The translations under genes and the position numbers were made by a program. Source: Ptiloglossa arizonensis (taxonomy: Eukaryota > Arthropoda > Insecta > Hymenoptera > Colletidae). Taken from it: a DNA stretch of 64,000 bases. Shown here piece after piece: positions 48,070 through 59,300 of the stretch (positions are counted from its first letter, which is position 1; each line of letters starts with the position of its first letter). The notes beneath the pieces were generated by a model. That model saw only the letters and a program-made list of their open reading frames with translations. It did not search any database and was not told the DNA's origin. The DNA lies in contig NW_027478385.1 in assembly GCF_051014685.1 (NCBI RefSeq), positions 7,750,001 through 7,814,000 on the forward strand. Direction: 5' to 3'.

Positions 48070-49837
48070 AGGAATTTTTGTGTTAAGTCAATCCGTTCGC
48101 GAGATATGGGACTTTGAATCTAGGAAATGGTTGACAAGACAACAAATTTTTCGCACTTCAGCTGCTCCAATCGCCTAATCAGAATGGCCTAGGGGAAAAA
48201 TACACGTACCGTTGTAATCGGGCGAGTTTCTACTTTCAAATGCAATAGGAATTTTTGGGTTAGGTCAATCCGTTCGCGAGATATGGGAGTTTGAAGCTAA
48301 GAACTGGTTAAGGAGACAACAAATTTTTCGCACTTCTGCTGCTCCAATCGCTTAACCAGAATGGCCTAGGGGAAAAATACACGTACCGTTGTAATCGGGC
48401 GAGTTTCTACTTTCAAATGCAATAGGAATTTTTGGGTTATGTCAATCCGTTCGCGAGATATGGGAGTTTGAAGCTAAGAAGTGGTTGAGAAGACAACAAA
48501 TTTTTCGCAATTCTGCTGCTCCAAACGCTTAACCAGATTGGCCTAGGGAAAAAATACACATACCGTTGTAATCGGGCGAGATTCTACTTTCAAATGCAAT
48601 AGGAATTTTTGGGTTAGGTCAGCCGTTCGCGAGATATGGGAGTTTGAAGCTAAGAAATGGTTAAGAAGACAACAAATTTTTCGCAATTCTGCTGCTCCAA
48701 ACGCTTAACCAGAATGGCCCAGGGAAAAAATACAAATACCGTTGTAATCGGGCGAGTTTCTAATTTCAGATGCAATAGGAATTTTTGGGATAGGTCAATC
48801 CGTTCGCGAGATATGAGAGTTTGAAGCTAAGAAATGGTTGAGAAGAGAACAAATTTTTCGCAATTCTGCTGCTCCAAACGCTTAACCAGAATGGCCTAGG
48901 GAAAAAATACACATACCGTTCTAATCGGGCGAGATTCTACTTTCAAATGCAATAGGAATTTTTGGGTTAGGTCAGCCGTTCGCGAGATATGGGAGTTTGA
49001 AGACAAGAAATGGTTGAGAAGGCAAAAAATTTTTCGCACTTCTGCGGCTCCAAACGCTTAAGCAGAATGGGCTAGGTATAAAGTACCCATACCGTTGTAA
49101 TCGGACGAGTTTCTACTTTCAGTTACAATAGGAATTTTTGGGTTAGGTCAATCCGTTCGCGAGATATGGGACTTTGAAAATAAGAAATGGTTGACAAGAC
49201 AACAAATTTTTCGCACTTCTGCTGCTTCAAACGCTTAACCAGAATGGCCTAGGGGAAAAATACACGTACCGTTGTAATCGGGCGAGTTTCTACTTTCAAA
49301 TGCAATAGGAATTTTTGGGTTAGGTCAATCCGTTCGCGACATATGGGAGTTTGAAGCTAAGAAATGGTTAAGAAGACAACAAATTTTTCGCAATTCTGCT
49401 GCTCCAAACGCTTAACCAGAATGGCCTAGAGAAAAAATGCACGTACCGTTGTAATCGGGCGAGTTTCTACTTTCAAATGCAATAGGAATTTTTGGGTTAG
49501 GTCAATCCGTTCGCGACATATGGGAGTTTGAAGCTTAGAAATGGTTGACAAGACAACAAATTTTTCGCACCTCTGCTGCTTCAAACGCTTAACCAGAATG
49601 GCCTAGGGGAAAAATACACGTACCGTTGTAATCGGGCGAGTTTCTACTTTCAAATGCAATAGGAATTTTTGGGTTAGGTCAATCCGTTCGCGACATATGG
49701 GAGTTTGAAGCTAAGAAATGGTTAAGAAGACAACAAATTTTTCGCAATTCTGCTGCTCCAAACGCTTAACCAGAATGGCCTAAGGAAAAAATACACATAC
49801 CTTTGTAATCGGGCGAGTTTCTACTTTCAAATGCAAT
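48070..49837 (+). repeat. Mosaic 10-monomer block B-C'/K-H'/F''-...-P/G
   Basis: The order is B (48,070), C'/K hybrid (48,247), an H'/F'' mix (48,424), a Q/P/X-like mix (48,601), F'' (48,777), Q (48,954), S (49,130), P (49,307), T (49,484) and a P/G hybrid (49,661). The C'/K hybrid has GGTTAAGGAG but GGGGAAAAATACACG. The P/G hybrid has GCGACATATGG and GGTTAAGAAGAC, then CTAAGGAAAA and ATACCTTTG. From F'' to T it matches 52,138-53,021 at an offset of 3,361 bp. Confidence 0.8.
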
Positions 49838-51076
49838 AGGAATTTTTGGGTTAGGTCAATCCGTTCGCGAGATGTGGGAGTTTGAAGACAAGAAATGGTT
49901 GAGAAGACAACAAATTTTTCGCACTTCTGCTGCTCCAAACGCTTAACCAGAATGGCCTAGGGAAAAAATACCCATACCGTTTTAATCGGGCGAGTTTCTA
50001 CTTTCAAATGCAATAGGAATTTTTGTGTTAAGTCAATCCGTTCGCGAGATATGGGACTTTGAATCTAGGAAATGGTTGACAAGACAACAAATTTTTCGCA
50101 CTTCAGCTGCTCCAATCGCCTAATCAGAATGGCCTAGGGGAAAAATACACGTACCGTTGTAATCGGGCGAGTTTCTACTTTCAAATGCAATAGGAATTTT
50201 TGGGTTAGGTCAATCCGTTCGCGAGATATGGGAGTTTGAAGCTAAGAACTGGTTGAGGAGACAACAAATATTTCGCACTTCTGCTGCTCCAATCGCTTAA
50301 CCAGAATGGCCTAGGGGCAAAATACTCGTACCGTTGTAATCGGGCGAGTTTCTACTTTCAAATGCAATAGGAATTTTTGGGTTAGGTCAATCCGTTCGCG
50401 AGATATGGGACTTTGAAGCTAAGAAATGGTTGACAAGACAACAAATTTTACGCACTTCTGCTGCTCCAATCGCTTAACCAGAATGGCCTAGGGGAAAAAT
50501 ACCCGTACCGTTGTAATCGGACGAGCTTCTACTTTCAGTTACAATAGGAATTTTTGGGTTAGGTCAATCCGTTCGCGAGATATGGAACTTTGAAGCTAAG
50601 AAATGGTTGACAAGACAACAAATTTTTCGCACTTCTGCTGCTCCAATCGCTTAACCAGAATGGCCTAGGGGAAGAATACCCGTACCGTTGTAATCGGGCG
50701 AGTTTCGACTTTCAGATGCAATAGGAATTTTTGGGTTAGGTCAATCCGTTCGCGAGATATGAGAGTTTGAAGCTAAGAAATGGTTGAGAAGAGAACAAAT
50801 TTTTCGCAATTCTGCTGCTCCAAACGCTTAACCAGAATGGCCTAGAGAAAAAATGCACGTACCGTTGTGATCGGGCGAGTTTCTACTTTCAAATGCAATA
50901 GGAATTTTTGGGTTAGGTCTATCGGTTCGCGAGATATGGGAGTTTGAAGCAAAGAAATGGTTGAGAAGAGAAAAAATTTTTCGCAATTCTGCTGCTCCAA
51001 ACGCTTAACCAGAATGGCCTAAGGAAAAAATACACATACCTTTGTAATCGGGCGAGTTTCTACTTTCAAATGCAAT
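49838..51076 (+). repeat. 7-mer HOR copy, rightmost (1,239 bp)
   Basis: A to G are complete, with G markers at 49,781 (preceding hybrid) and 51,020. It has the standard C (AAATATTTCGC, TACTCG) and D (ATTTTACGC). No further complete 7-mer is seen to the right, so it marks the edge of the homogenised core in this window. Confidence 0.92.
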
Positions 51077-53198
51077 AGGAATTTTTGGGTTAGGTCAATC
51101 CGTTCGCGAGATGTGGGAGTTTGAAGACAAGAAATGGTTGAGAAGACAACAAATTTTTCGCACTTCTGCTGCTCCAAACGCTTAACCAGAATGGCCTAGG
51201 GAAAAAATACCCATACCGTTTTAATCGGGCGAGTTTCTACTTTCAAATGCAATAGGAATTTTTGTGTTAAGTCAATCCGTTCGCGAGATATGGGACTTTG
51301 AATCTAGGAAATGGTTGACAAGACAACAAATTTTTCGCACTTCAGCTGCTCCAATCGCCTAATCAGAATGGCCTAGGGGAAAAATACACGTACCGTTGTA
51401 ATCGGGCGAGTTTCTACTTTCAAATGCAATAGGAATTTTTGGGTTAGGTCAATCCGTTCGCGAGATATGGGAGTTTGAAGCTAAGAACTGGTTAAGGAGA
51501 CAACAAATTTTTCGCACTTCTGCTGCTCCAATCGCTTAACCAGAATGGCCTAGGGGCAAAATACACGTACCGTTGTAATCGGGCGAGTTTCTACTTTCAA
51601 ATGCAATAGGAATTTTTGGGTTAGGTCGATCCGTTCGCGAGATATGGGACTTTAAAGATAAGAAATGGTTGACAAGACAACAAATCTTTCGCACTTCTGC
51701 TGCTCCAATCGCTTAACCAGAATGGCCTAGGGGAAAAATACACGTACCGTTGTAATCGGGCGAGTTTCTACTTTCAAATGCAATAGGAATTTTTGGGTTA
51801 TGTCAATCCGTTCGCGAGATATGGGAGTTTGAAGCTAAGAAGTGGTTGAGAAGACAACAAATTTTTCGCAATTCTGCTGCTCCAAACGCTTAACCAGAAT
51901 GGCCTAGGGAAAAAATACACATACCGTTGTAATCGGGCGAGATTCTACTTTCAAATGCAATAGGAATTTTTGGGTTAGGTCAGCCGTTCGCGAGATATGG
52001 GAGTTTGAAGCTAAGAAATGGTTAAGAAGACAACAAATTTTTCGCAATTCTGCTGCTCCAAACGCTTAACCAGAATGGCCCAGGGAAAAAATACACATAC
52101 CGTTGTAATCGGGCGAGTTTCTAATTTCAGATGCAATAGGAATTTTTGGGATAGGTCAATCCGTTCGCGAGATATGAGAGTTTGAAGCTAAGAAATGGTT
52201 GAGAAGAGAACAAATTTTTCGCAATTCTGCTGCTCCAAACGCTTAACCAGAATGGCCTAGGGAAAAAATACACATACCGTTGTAATCGGGCGAGATTCTA
52301 CTTTCAAATGCAATAGGAATTTTTGGGTTAGGTCAGCCGTTCGCGAGATATGGGAGTTTGAAGACAAGAAATGGTTGAGAAGGCAACAAATTTTTCGCAC
52401 TTCTGCGGCTCCAAACGCTTAAGCAGAATGGGCTAGGTATAAAGTACCCATACCGTTGTAATCGGACGAGTTTCTACTTTCAGTTACAATAGGAATTTTT
52501 GGGTTAGGTCAATCCGTTCGCGAGATATGGGACTTTGAAAATAAGAAATGGTTGACAAGACAACAAATTTTTCGCACTTCTGCTGCTTCAAACGCTTAAC
52601 CAGAATGGCCTAGGGGAAAAATACACGTACCGTTGTAATCGGGCGAGTTTCTACTTTCAAATGCAATAGGAATTTTTGGGTTAGGTCAATCCGTTCGCGA
52701 CATATGGGAGTTTGAAGCTAAGAAATGGTTAAGAAGACAACAAATTTTTCGCAATTCTGCTGCTCCAAACGCTTAACCAGAATGGCCTAGAGAAAAAATG
52801 CACGTACCGTTGTAATCGGGCGAGTTTCTACTTTCAAATGCAATAGGAATTTTTGGGTTAGGTCAATCCGTTCGCGACATATGGGAGTTTGAAGCTTAGA
52901 AATGGTTGACAAGACAACAAATTTTTCGCACCTCTGCTGCTTCAAACGCTTAACCAGAATGGCCTAGGGGAAAAATACACGTACCGTTGTAATCGGGCGA
53001 GTTTCTACTTTCAAATGCAATAGGAATTTTTGGGTTAGGTCAATCCGTTCGCGACATATGGGAGTTTGAAGCTAAGAAATGGTTAAGAAGACAACAAATT
53101 TTTCGCAATTCTGCTGCTCCAAACGCTTAACCAGAATGGCCTAGAGAAAAAATGCACGTACCGTTGTAATCGGGCGAGTTTCTACTTTCAAATGCAAT
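51077..53198 (+). repeat. Variant 10-mer block plus T and P
   Basis: A 51,077; B 51,254; C' 51,431; K 51,608; H'/F'' mix 51,785; Q/P/X mix 51,962; F'' 52,138; Q 52,315; S 52,491; P 52,668; T 52,845; P 53,022. It contains the same two mixed monomers as 48,424-48,776, including CTAATTTCAG, but keeps separate C' and K. The C'/K hybrid at 48,247 therefore arose after the two blocks shared an ancestor. Confidence 0.82.
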
Positions 53199-54366
53199 AG
53201 GAATTTTTGGGTTAGGTCAATCCGTTCGCGAGATATGGGAGTTTGAAGCTAAGAAATGGTTGAGAAGAGAACAAATTTTTCGCAATTCTGCTGCTCCAAA
53301 CGCTTAACCAGAATGGCCTAGGGAAAAAATACACATACCGTTGTAATCGGGCGAGTTTCTACTTTCAAATGCAATAGGAATTTTTGGGTTAGGTCAGCCG
53401 TTCGCGAGATATGGGAGTTTGAAGACAAGAAATGGTTGAGAAGGCAAAAAATTGTTCGCACTTCTGCTGCTCCAAACGCTTAAGCAGAATGGGCTAGGGA
53501 TAAAATACCCATACCGTTGTAATCGGACGAGTTTCTACTTTCAAATGCAATAGGAATTTTTGTGTTATGTCAATCCGTTCGCGAGATATGGGACTTTGAA
53601 AATAAGAAATGGTTGACAAGACAACAAATTTTTCGCACTTCTGCTGCTCCAAACGCTTAACCAGAATGCCATAGGGGAAAAATACACATACCGTTGTAAT
53701 CGGGAGAGTTTCTACTTTCAAATGCAATAGGAATTTTTGGGTTAGGACAATCCGTTCGCGAGATATGAGAGTTTGAAGCTAAGAAATGGTTGAGAAGAGA
53801 ACAAATTTTTCGCACCTCTGCTGCTTCAAACGCTTAACCAGAATGGCCTAGGGGAAAAATACACGTACCGTTGTAATCGGGCGAGTTTCTACTTTCAAAT
53901 GCAATAGGAATTTTTGGGTTAGGTCAATCCGTTCGCGACATATGGGAGTTTGAAGCTAAGAAATGGTTGAGAGGACAACAAATTTTTCGCAATTCTGCTG
54001 CTCCAAACGCTTAACCAGAAAGGCCTAGAGAAAAAATGCACGTACCCTTGTAATCGGGCGAGTTTCTACTTTCAAATGCAATAGGAATTTTTGGGTTAGG
54101 TCAATCCGTTCGCGAGATATGGGAGTTTGAAGCTAAGAAATGGTTGAGAAGAGAACAAATTTTTCGCAATTCTGCTGCTCCAAACGCTTAACCAGAATGG
54201 CCTAGGGAAAAAATACACATACCGTTGTAATCGGGCGAGTTTCTACTTTCAAATGCAATAGGAATTTTTGGGTTAGGTCAGCCGTTCGCGAGATATGGGA
54301 GTTTGAAGACAAGAAATGGTTGAGAAGGCAAAAAATTTTTCGCACTTCTGCTGCTCCAAACGCTTA
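52138..54366 (+). repeat. 2.2-kb copy of 35,690-37,918
   Basis: The match is monomer by monomer at an offset of 16,448 bp through F'', Q, S, P, T and the GCCATAGGGG monomers. A short conversion-like patch lies near 53,540-53,570, where CAAATGCAATAGG and TGTGTTATGTC replace CAGTTACAATAGG and GGGTTAGGTC. The match ends at 54,366, where this copy continues GCAGAATGGGCTAGG and the other turns into type A. Confidence 0.82.
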
Positions 54367-54550
54367 AGCAGAATGGGCTAGGGATAAAATACCCATACCG
54401 TTGTAATCGGACGAGTTTCTACTTTCAGTTACAATAGGAATTTTTGGGTTAAGTCAATCCGTTCGCGAGATATGGGACTTTGAAGATAAGAAATGGTTGA
54501 CAAGACAACAAATTTTTCTCACTTCTGCTGCTCCAAACGCTTAACCAGAA

Positions 54551-55435
54551 TGCCATAGGGGAAAAATACACATACCGTTGTAATCGGGCGAGTTTCTACT
54601 TTCAAATGCAGTAGGAATTTTTGGGTTAGGACAATCCGTTCGCGAGATATGAGAGTTTGAAGCTAAGAAATGGTTGAGAAGAGAACAAATTTTTCGCAAT
54701 TCTGCTGCTCCAAACGCTTAACCAGAATGGCCTAGGGAAAAAATACACATACCGTTGTAATCGGGCGAGTTTCTACTTTCATACGCAGCAGGAATTTTTG
54801 GGTTTGGACAATCCGTTCGCGAGATATGGGACTTTGAAGATAAGAAATGGTTGACAAGACAACAAATTTTTCGCACTTCTGCTGCTCCAATCGCTTAACC
54901 AGAATGGCCTCGGGGAAAAATACACGTACCGTTGTAATCGGGCGAGTTTCTACTTTCAAATGCAATAGGAATTTTTGTGTTATGTCAATCCGTTCGCGAC
55001 ATATGGGAGTTTGAAGCTAAGAAATGGTTGAGAAGACAACAAATTTTTCGCACCTCTGCTGCTTCAAACGCTTAACCACAATGGCCTAGGGGAAAAATAC
55101 ACGTACCGTTGTAATCGGGCGAGTTTCTACTTTCAAATGCAATAGGAATTTTTGGGTTAGGTCAATCCGTTCGCGACATATGGGTGTTTGAAGCTAAGAA
55201 ATGGTTGAGAAGACAACAAATTTTTCGCAATTCTGCTGCTCCAAACGCTTAACCAGAATGGCCTAGAGAAAAAATGCACGTACCGTTGTAATCGGGCGAG
55301 TTTCTACTTTCAAATGCAATAGGAATTTTTGGGTTAGGTCAATCCGTTCGCGAGGTATGGGAGTTTCAAGCTAAGAAATAGTTGAGAAGACATCAAATTT
55401 TTCGCAACCCTGCTGCTCCAAACGCTTAACCAGAA
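54551..55435 (+). repeat. 885-bp tandem duplication, copy 1
   Basis: Five monomers from GCCATAGGGG through a CATACGCAGCAGG end (near 54,779), GGACAATCC and GGCCTCGGGG. It is repeated immediately downstream at an offset of exactly 885 bp. I saw three differences from copy 2: CCACAATGG (near 55,077), AATAGGAATTTTT (near 55,143) and GGGTGTTTG (near 55,185). It is one of the youngest duplications in the right domain. Confidence 0.88.
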
Positions 55436-56320
55436 TGCCATAGGGGAAAAATACACATACCGTTGTAATCGGGCGAGTTTCTACTTTCAAATGCAGTAGG
55501 AATTTTTGGGTTAGGACAATCCGTTCGCGAGATATGAGAGTTTGAAGCTAAGAAATGGTTGAGAAGAGAACAAATTTTTCGCAATTCTGCTGCTCCAAAC
55601 GCTTAACCAGAATGGCCTAGGGAAAAAATACACATACCGTTGTAATCGGGCGAGTTTCTACTTTCATACGCAGCAGGAATTTTTGGGTTTGGACAATCCG
55701 TTCGCGAGATATGGGACTTTGAAGATAAGAAATGGTTGACAAGACAACAAATTTTTCGCACTTCTGCTGCTCCAATCGCTTAACCAGAATGGCCTCGGGG
55801 AAAAATACACGTACCGTTGTAATCGGGCGAGTTTCTACTTTCAAATGCAATAGGAATTTTTGTGTTATGTCAATCCGTTCGCGACATATGGGAGTTTGAA
55901 GCTAAGAAATGGTTGAGAAGACAACAAATTTTTCGCACCTCTGCTGCTTCAAACGCTTAACCAGAATGGCCTAGGGGAAAAATACACGTACCGTTGTAAT
56001 CGGGCGAGTTTCTACTTTCAAATGCAATATGAATTTTTGGGTTAGGTCAATCCGTTCGCGACATATGGGAGTTTGAAGCTAAGAAATGGTTGAGAAGACA
56101 ACAAATTTTTCGCAATTCTGCTGCTCCAAACGCTTAACCAGAATGGCCTAGAGAAAAAATGCACGTACCGTTGTAATCGGGCGAGTTTCTACTTTCAAAT
56201 GCAATAGGAATTTTTGGGTTAGGTCAATCCGTTCGCGAGGTATGGGAGTTTCAAGCTAAGAAATAGTTGAGAAGACATCAAATTTTTCGCAACCCTGCTG
56301 CTCCAAACGCTTAACCAGAA
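55436..56320 (+). repeat. 885-bp tandem duplication, copy 2
   Basis: Immediate repeat of 54,551-55,435. At the three differing sites it has CCAGAATGG, AATATGAATTTTT and GGGAGTTTG. The sequence just before each copy differs (TTTTTCTCACTTCTG against TTTTTCGCAACCCTG), while TTTTTCGCAACCCTG is also found just before the end of copy 2. This is what a tandem duplication by misaligned exchange leaves. Confidence 0.88.
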
Positions 56321-59300
56321 TGGCCTAGGGAAAAAATAAACATACCGTTGTAATCGGGCGAGTTTCTACTTTTAGATGCAGTAGGAATTTCTGGGTTAGG
56401 TCAACCCGTTCGCGAGATATGGGAGTTTGAAACCAAGAAATGTTTGGGAAGGCAAAAAATTTTTCGCAATTCTGCTGCTCCAAACGCTTAACCAGAATGG
56501 CCTAGGGAAAAAATACACATACAGTTGTAATCGGGCGACTTTCTACTTTCCGACGCAGCAGGAATTTTTGGGTTTGGTCAATCCGTTCGCGAGATATGGG
56601 AGTTTGAAGCCAAGAAATGGTTGAGAAGGCAAACAATTTTCCGCAATTCTGCTACTCCAAACGCTTAACCAGAATGGCCTAGGGAAAAAAACACACACCG
56701 TTGTAATCGCGCGAGCTTCTACTTTCAAATGCAATAGGAATTTTTCGGTTAGGTCAATCCGTTCGCGAGATATCGGAGTTTGAAGACAAGAAATGGTTGA
56801 CAAGACAACAAATTTTTCGCACTTCTGCTGCTCGAATCTCTTAACCAGAATGGCCTAGGGGAAAAATACACGTACCGTTGTAATCGGGCGAGCTTCTACT
56901 TTCAAATGCAATAGGAATTTTTGGGTTAGGCCAATCCGTTCGCGAGATATGAGAGTTTGAAGCTAAGAAATGGTTGAGAAGAGAACAAATTTTTCGCAAT
57001 TCTGCTGCTCCAAACGCTTAACCAGAATGGCCTAGGGAAAAAATACGCATACCGTTGTATTCGGGCGAGTTTCTACTTTCAAATGCAATAGGAATTTTTG
57101 GGTTAGGTCAATCCGTTCGCGACATATGGGAGTTTGAAGCTAAGAAATGGTTGAGAAGACAACAAATTTTTCGCAATTCTGCTGCTCCAAACGCTTAACC
57201 AGAATGGCCTAGGGGAAAAATACACGTACCGTTGTAATCGGGCGAGCTTCTACTTTCAAATGCAATAGGAATTTTTGGGTTAGGCCAATCCGTTCGCGAG
57301 ATATGAGAGTTTGAAGCTAAGAAATGGTTGGGAAGACAACAAATTTTTCGCAAATCTGCTGCTCCAAACGCTTAACCAGAATGGCCTAGGGAAAAAATAC
57401 AAATACCGTTGTAATCGGGCGAGTTTCTACTTTTAGATGCAATAGGAATTTCTGGGTTAGGTCAACCCGTTCGCGAGATATGGGAGTTTGAAACCAAGAA
57501 ATGGTTGGGAAGGCAAAATATTTTTCGCAATTCTGCTGCTCCAAACGCTTAACCAGAATGGCCTAGGGAAAAAATACACATACCGTTGTAATCGGGCGAC
57601 TTTCTACTTTCCGACGCAGCAGGAATTTTTGGGTTTGGTCAATCCGTTCGCGAGATATGGGAGTTTGAAGCCAAGAAATGGTTGAGAAGGCAATAAATTT
57701 TCCGCAATTCTGCTACTCCAAACGCTTAACCAGAATGGCCTAGGGGAAAAATACACACACCGTTGTAATCGGGCGAGCTTCTACTTTCAAATGCAATAGG
57801 AATTTTTCGGTAAGGTCAATCCGTTCGCGAGATATGGGAGTTTGAAGACAAGAAATGGTTGAGAAGGCAAAAAATTTTTCGCAATTCTGCTGCTCCAAAC
57901 GCTTAACCAGTATGGCCTAGGGAAAAAATACACATACCGTTGTAATCGGGCGACTTTCTACTTTCCGACGCAGCAGGAATTTTTGGGTTAGGTCAATCCG
58001 TTCGCGAGATATGGGACATTGAAGCTAAGAAATGGTTGAGAAGACAACAAATTTTTCGCACTTCTGCTGCTCCAAACGCTTAACCAGAATGGCCTAGGGA
58101 AAAAATACACATACCGTTGTAATCGGGAGAGTTTCTACTTTCAGATGCAATAGGAATTTTTGGGTTTGGTCAATCCGTTCGCGAGATATGGGACATTGAA
58201 GCTAAGAAATGGTTGACATGACAACAAATTTTTCGCACTTCTGCTGCTCCAATCGCTTAACCAGAATGGCCTAGGGAAAAAATACACATACCGTTGTAAT
58301 CGGGCGAATTTCTACTTTTTGATGCAATAGGAATTTCTGGGTTAGGTCAACCCGTTCGCGAGATATGGGAGTTTGAAACCAAGAAATGTTTGGGAAGGCA
58401 AAAAATTTTTCGCAATTCTGCTGCTCCAAACGCTTAACCAGAATGGCCTAGGGAAAAAATACACATACCGTTGTAATCGGGCGACTTTCTACTTTCCGAC
58501 GCAGCAGGAATTTTTGGGTTTGGTCAATCCGTTCGCGAGATATGGGAGTTTGAAGCCAAGAAATGGTTGAGAAGACAACAAATTTTTCGCATTTCTGCTG
58601 CTCCAAACGCTTAACCAGAATGGCCTAGGGAAAAAATACCCATACCGTTTTAATCGGACGAGTTCCTACTTTCAGTTACAATAGGAATTTTTGTGTTAGG
58701 TCAATCCGTTCGCGAGATATGGGTCTTTGAATCTAGGAAAAGGTTGACAAGACAACAAATTTTTCGCACTTCTGCTGCTCCAATCGCTTAACCAGAATGG
58801 CCTAGGGGAAAAATACACGTACCGTTGTAATCGGGCGAGTTTCTACATTCAAATGCAATAGGAATTTTTGGGTTAGGTCAATCCGTTCGCGAGATATCGG
58901 AGTTTGAAGACAAGAAATGGTTGACAAGACAACAAATTTTTCGCACTTCTGCTGCTCCAATCGCTTAACCAGAATGGCCTAGGGGAAAAATACGCATACC
59001 GTTGTATTCGGGCGAGTTTCAACTTTCAAATGCAATAGGAATTTTTGTGTTATGTCAATTCGTTCGCGAGATATGGGAGTTTGAAGCTAAGAAATGGTTG
59101 TGAAGAGAACAAATTTTTCGCAATTCTGCTGCCCCAAACGCTTAACCAGAATGGCCTAGGGAAAAAATACGCACACCGTTGTAATCGGGCGAGTTTCTAC
59201 TTTCAGACGCAGCAGGAATTTTTGGGTTTGGTCAATCTGTTCGCGAGATATGGGAGTTTGAAGCTAAGAAATGGTTGAGAAGACAACAAATTTTTCGCAC

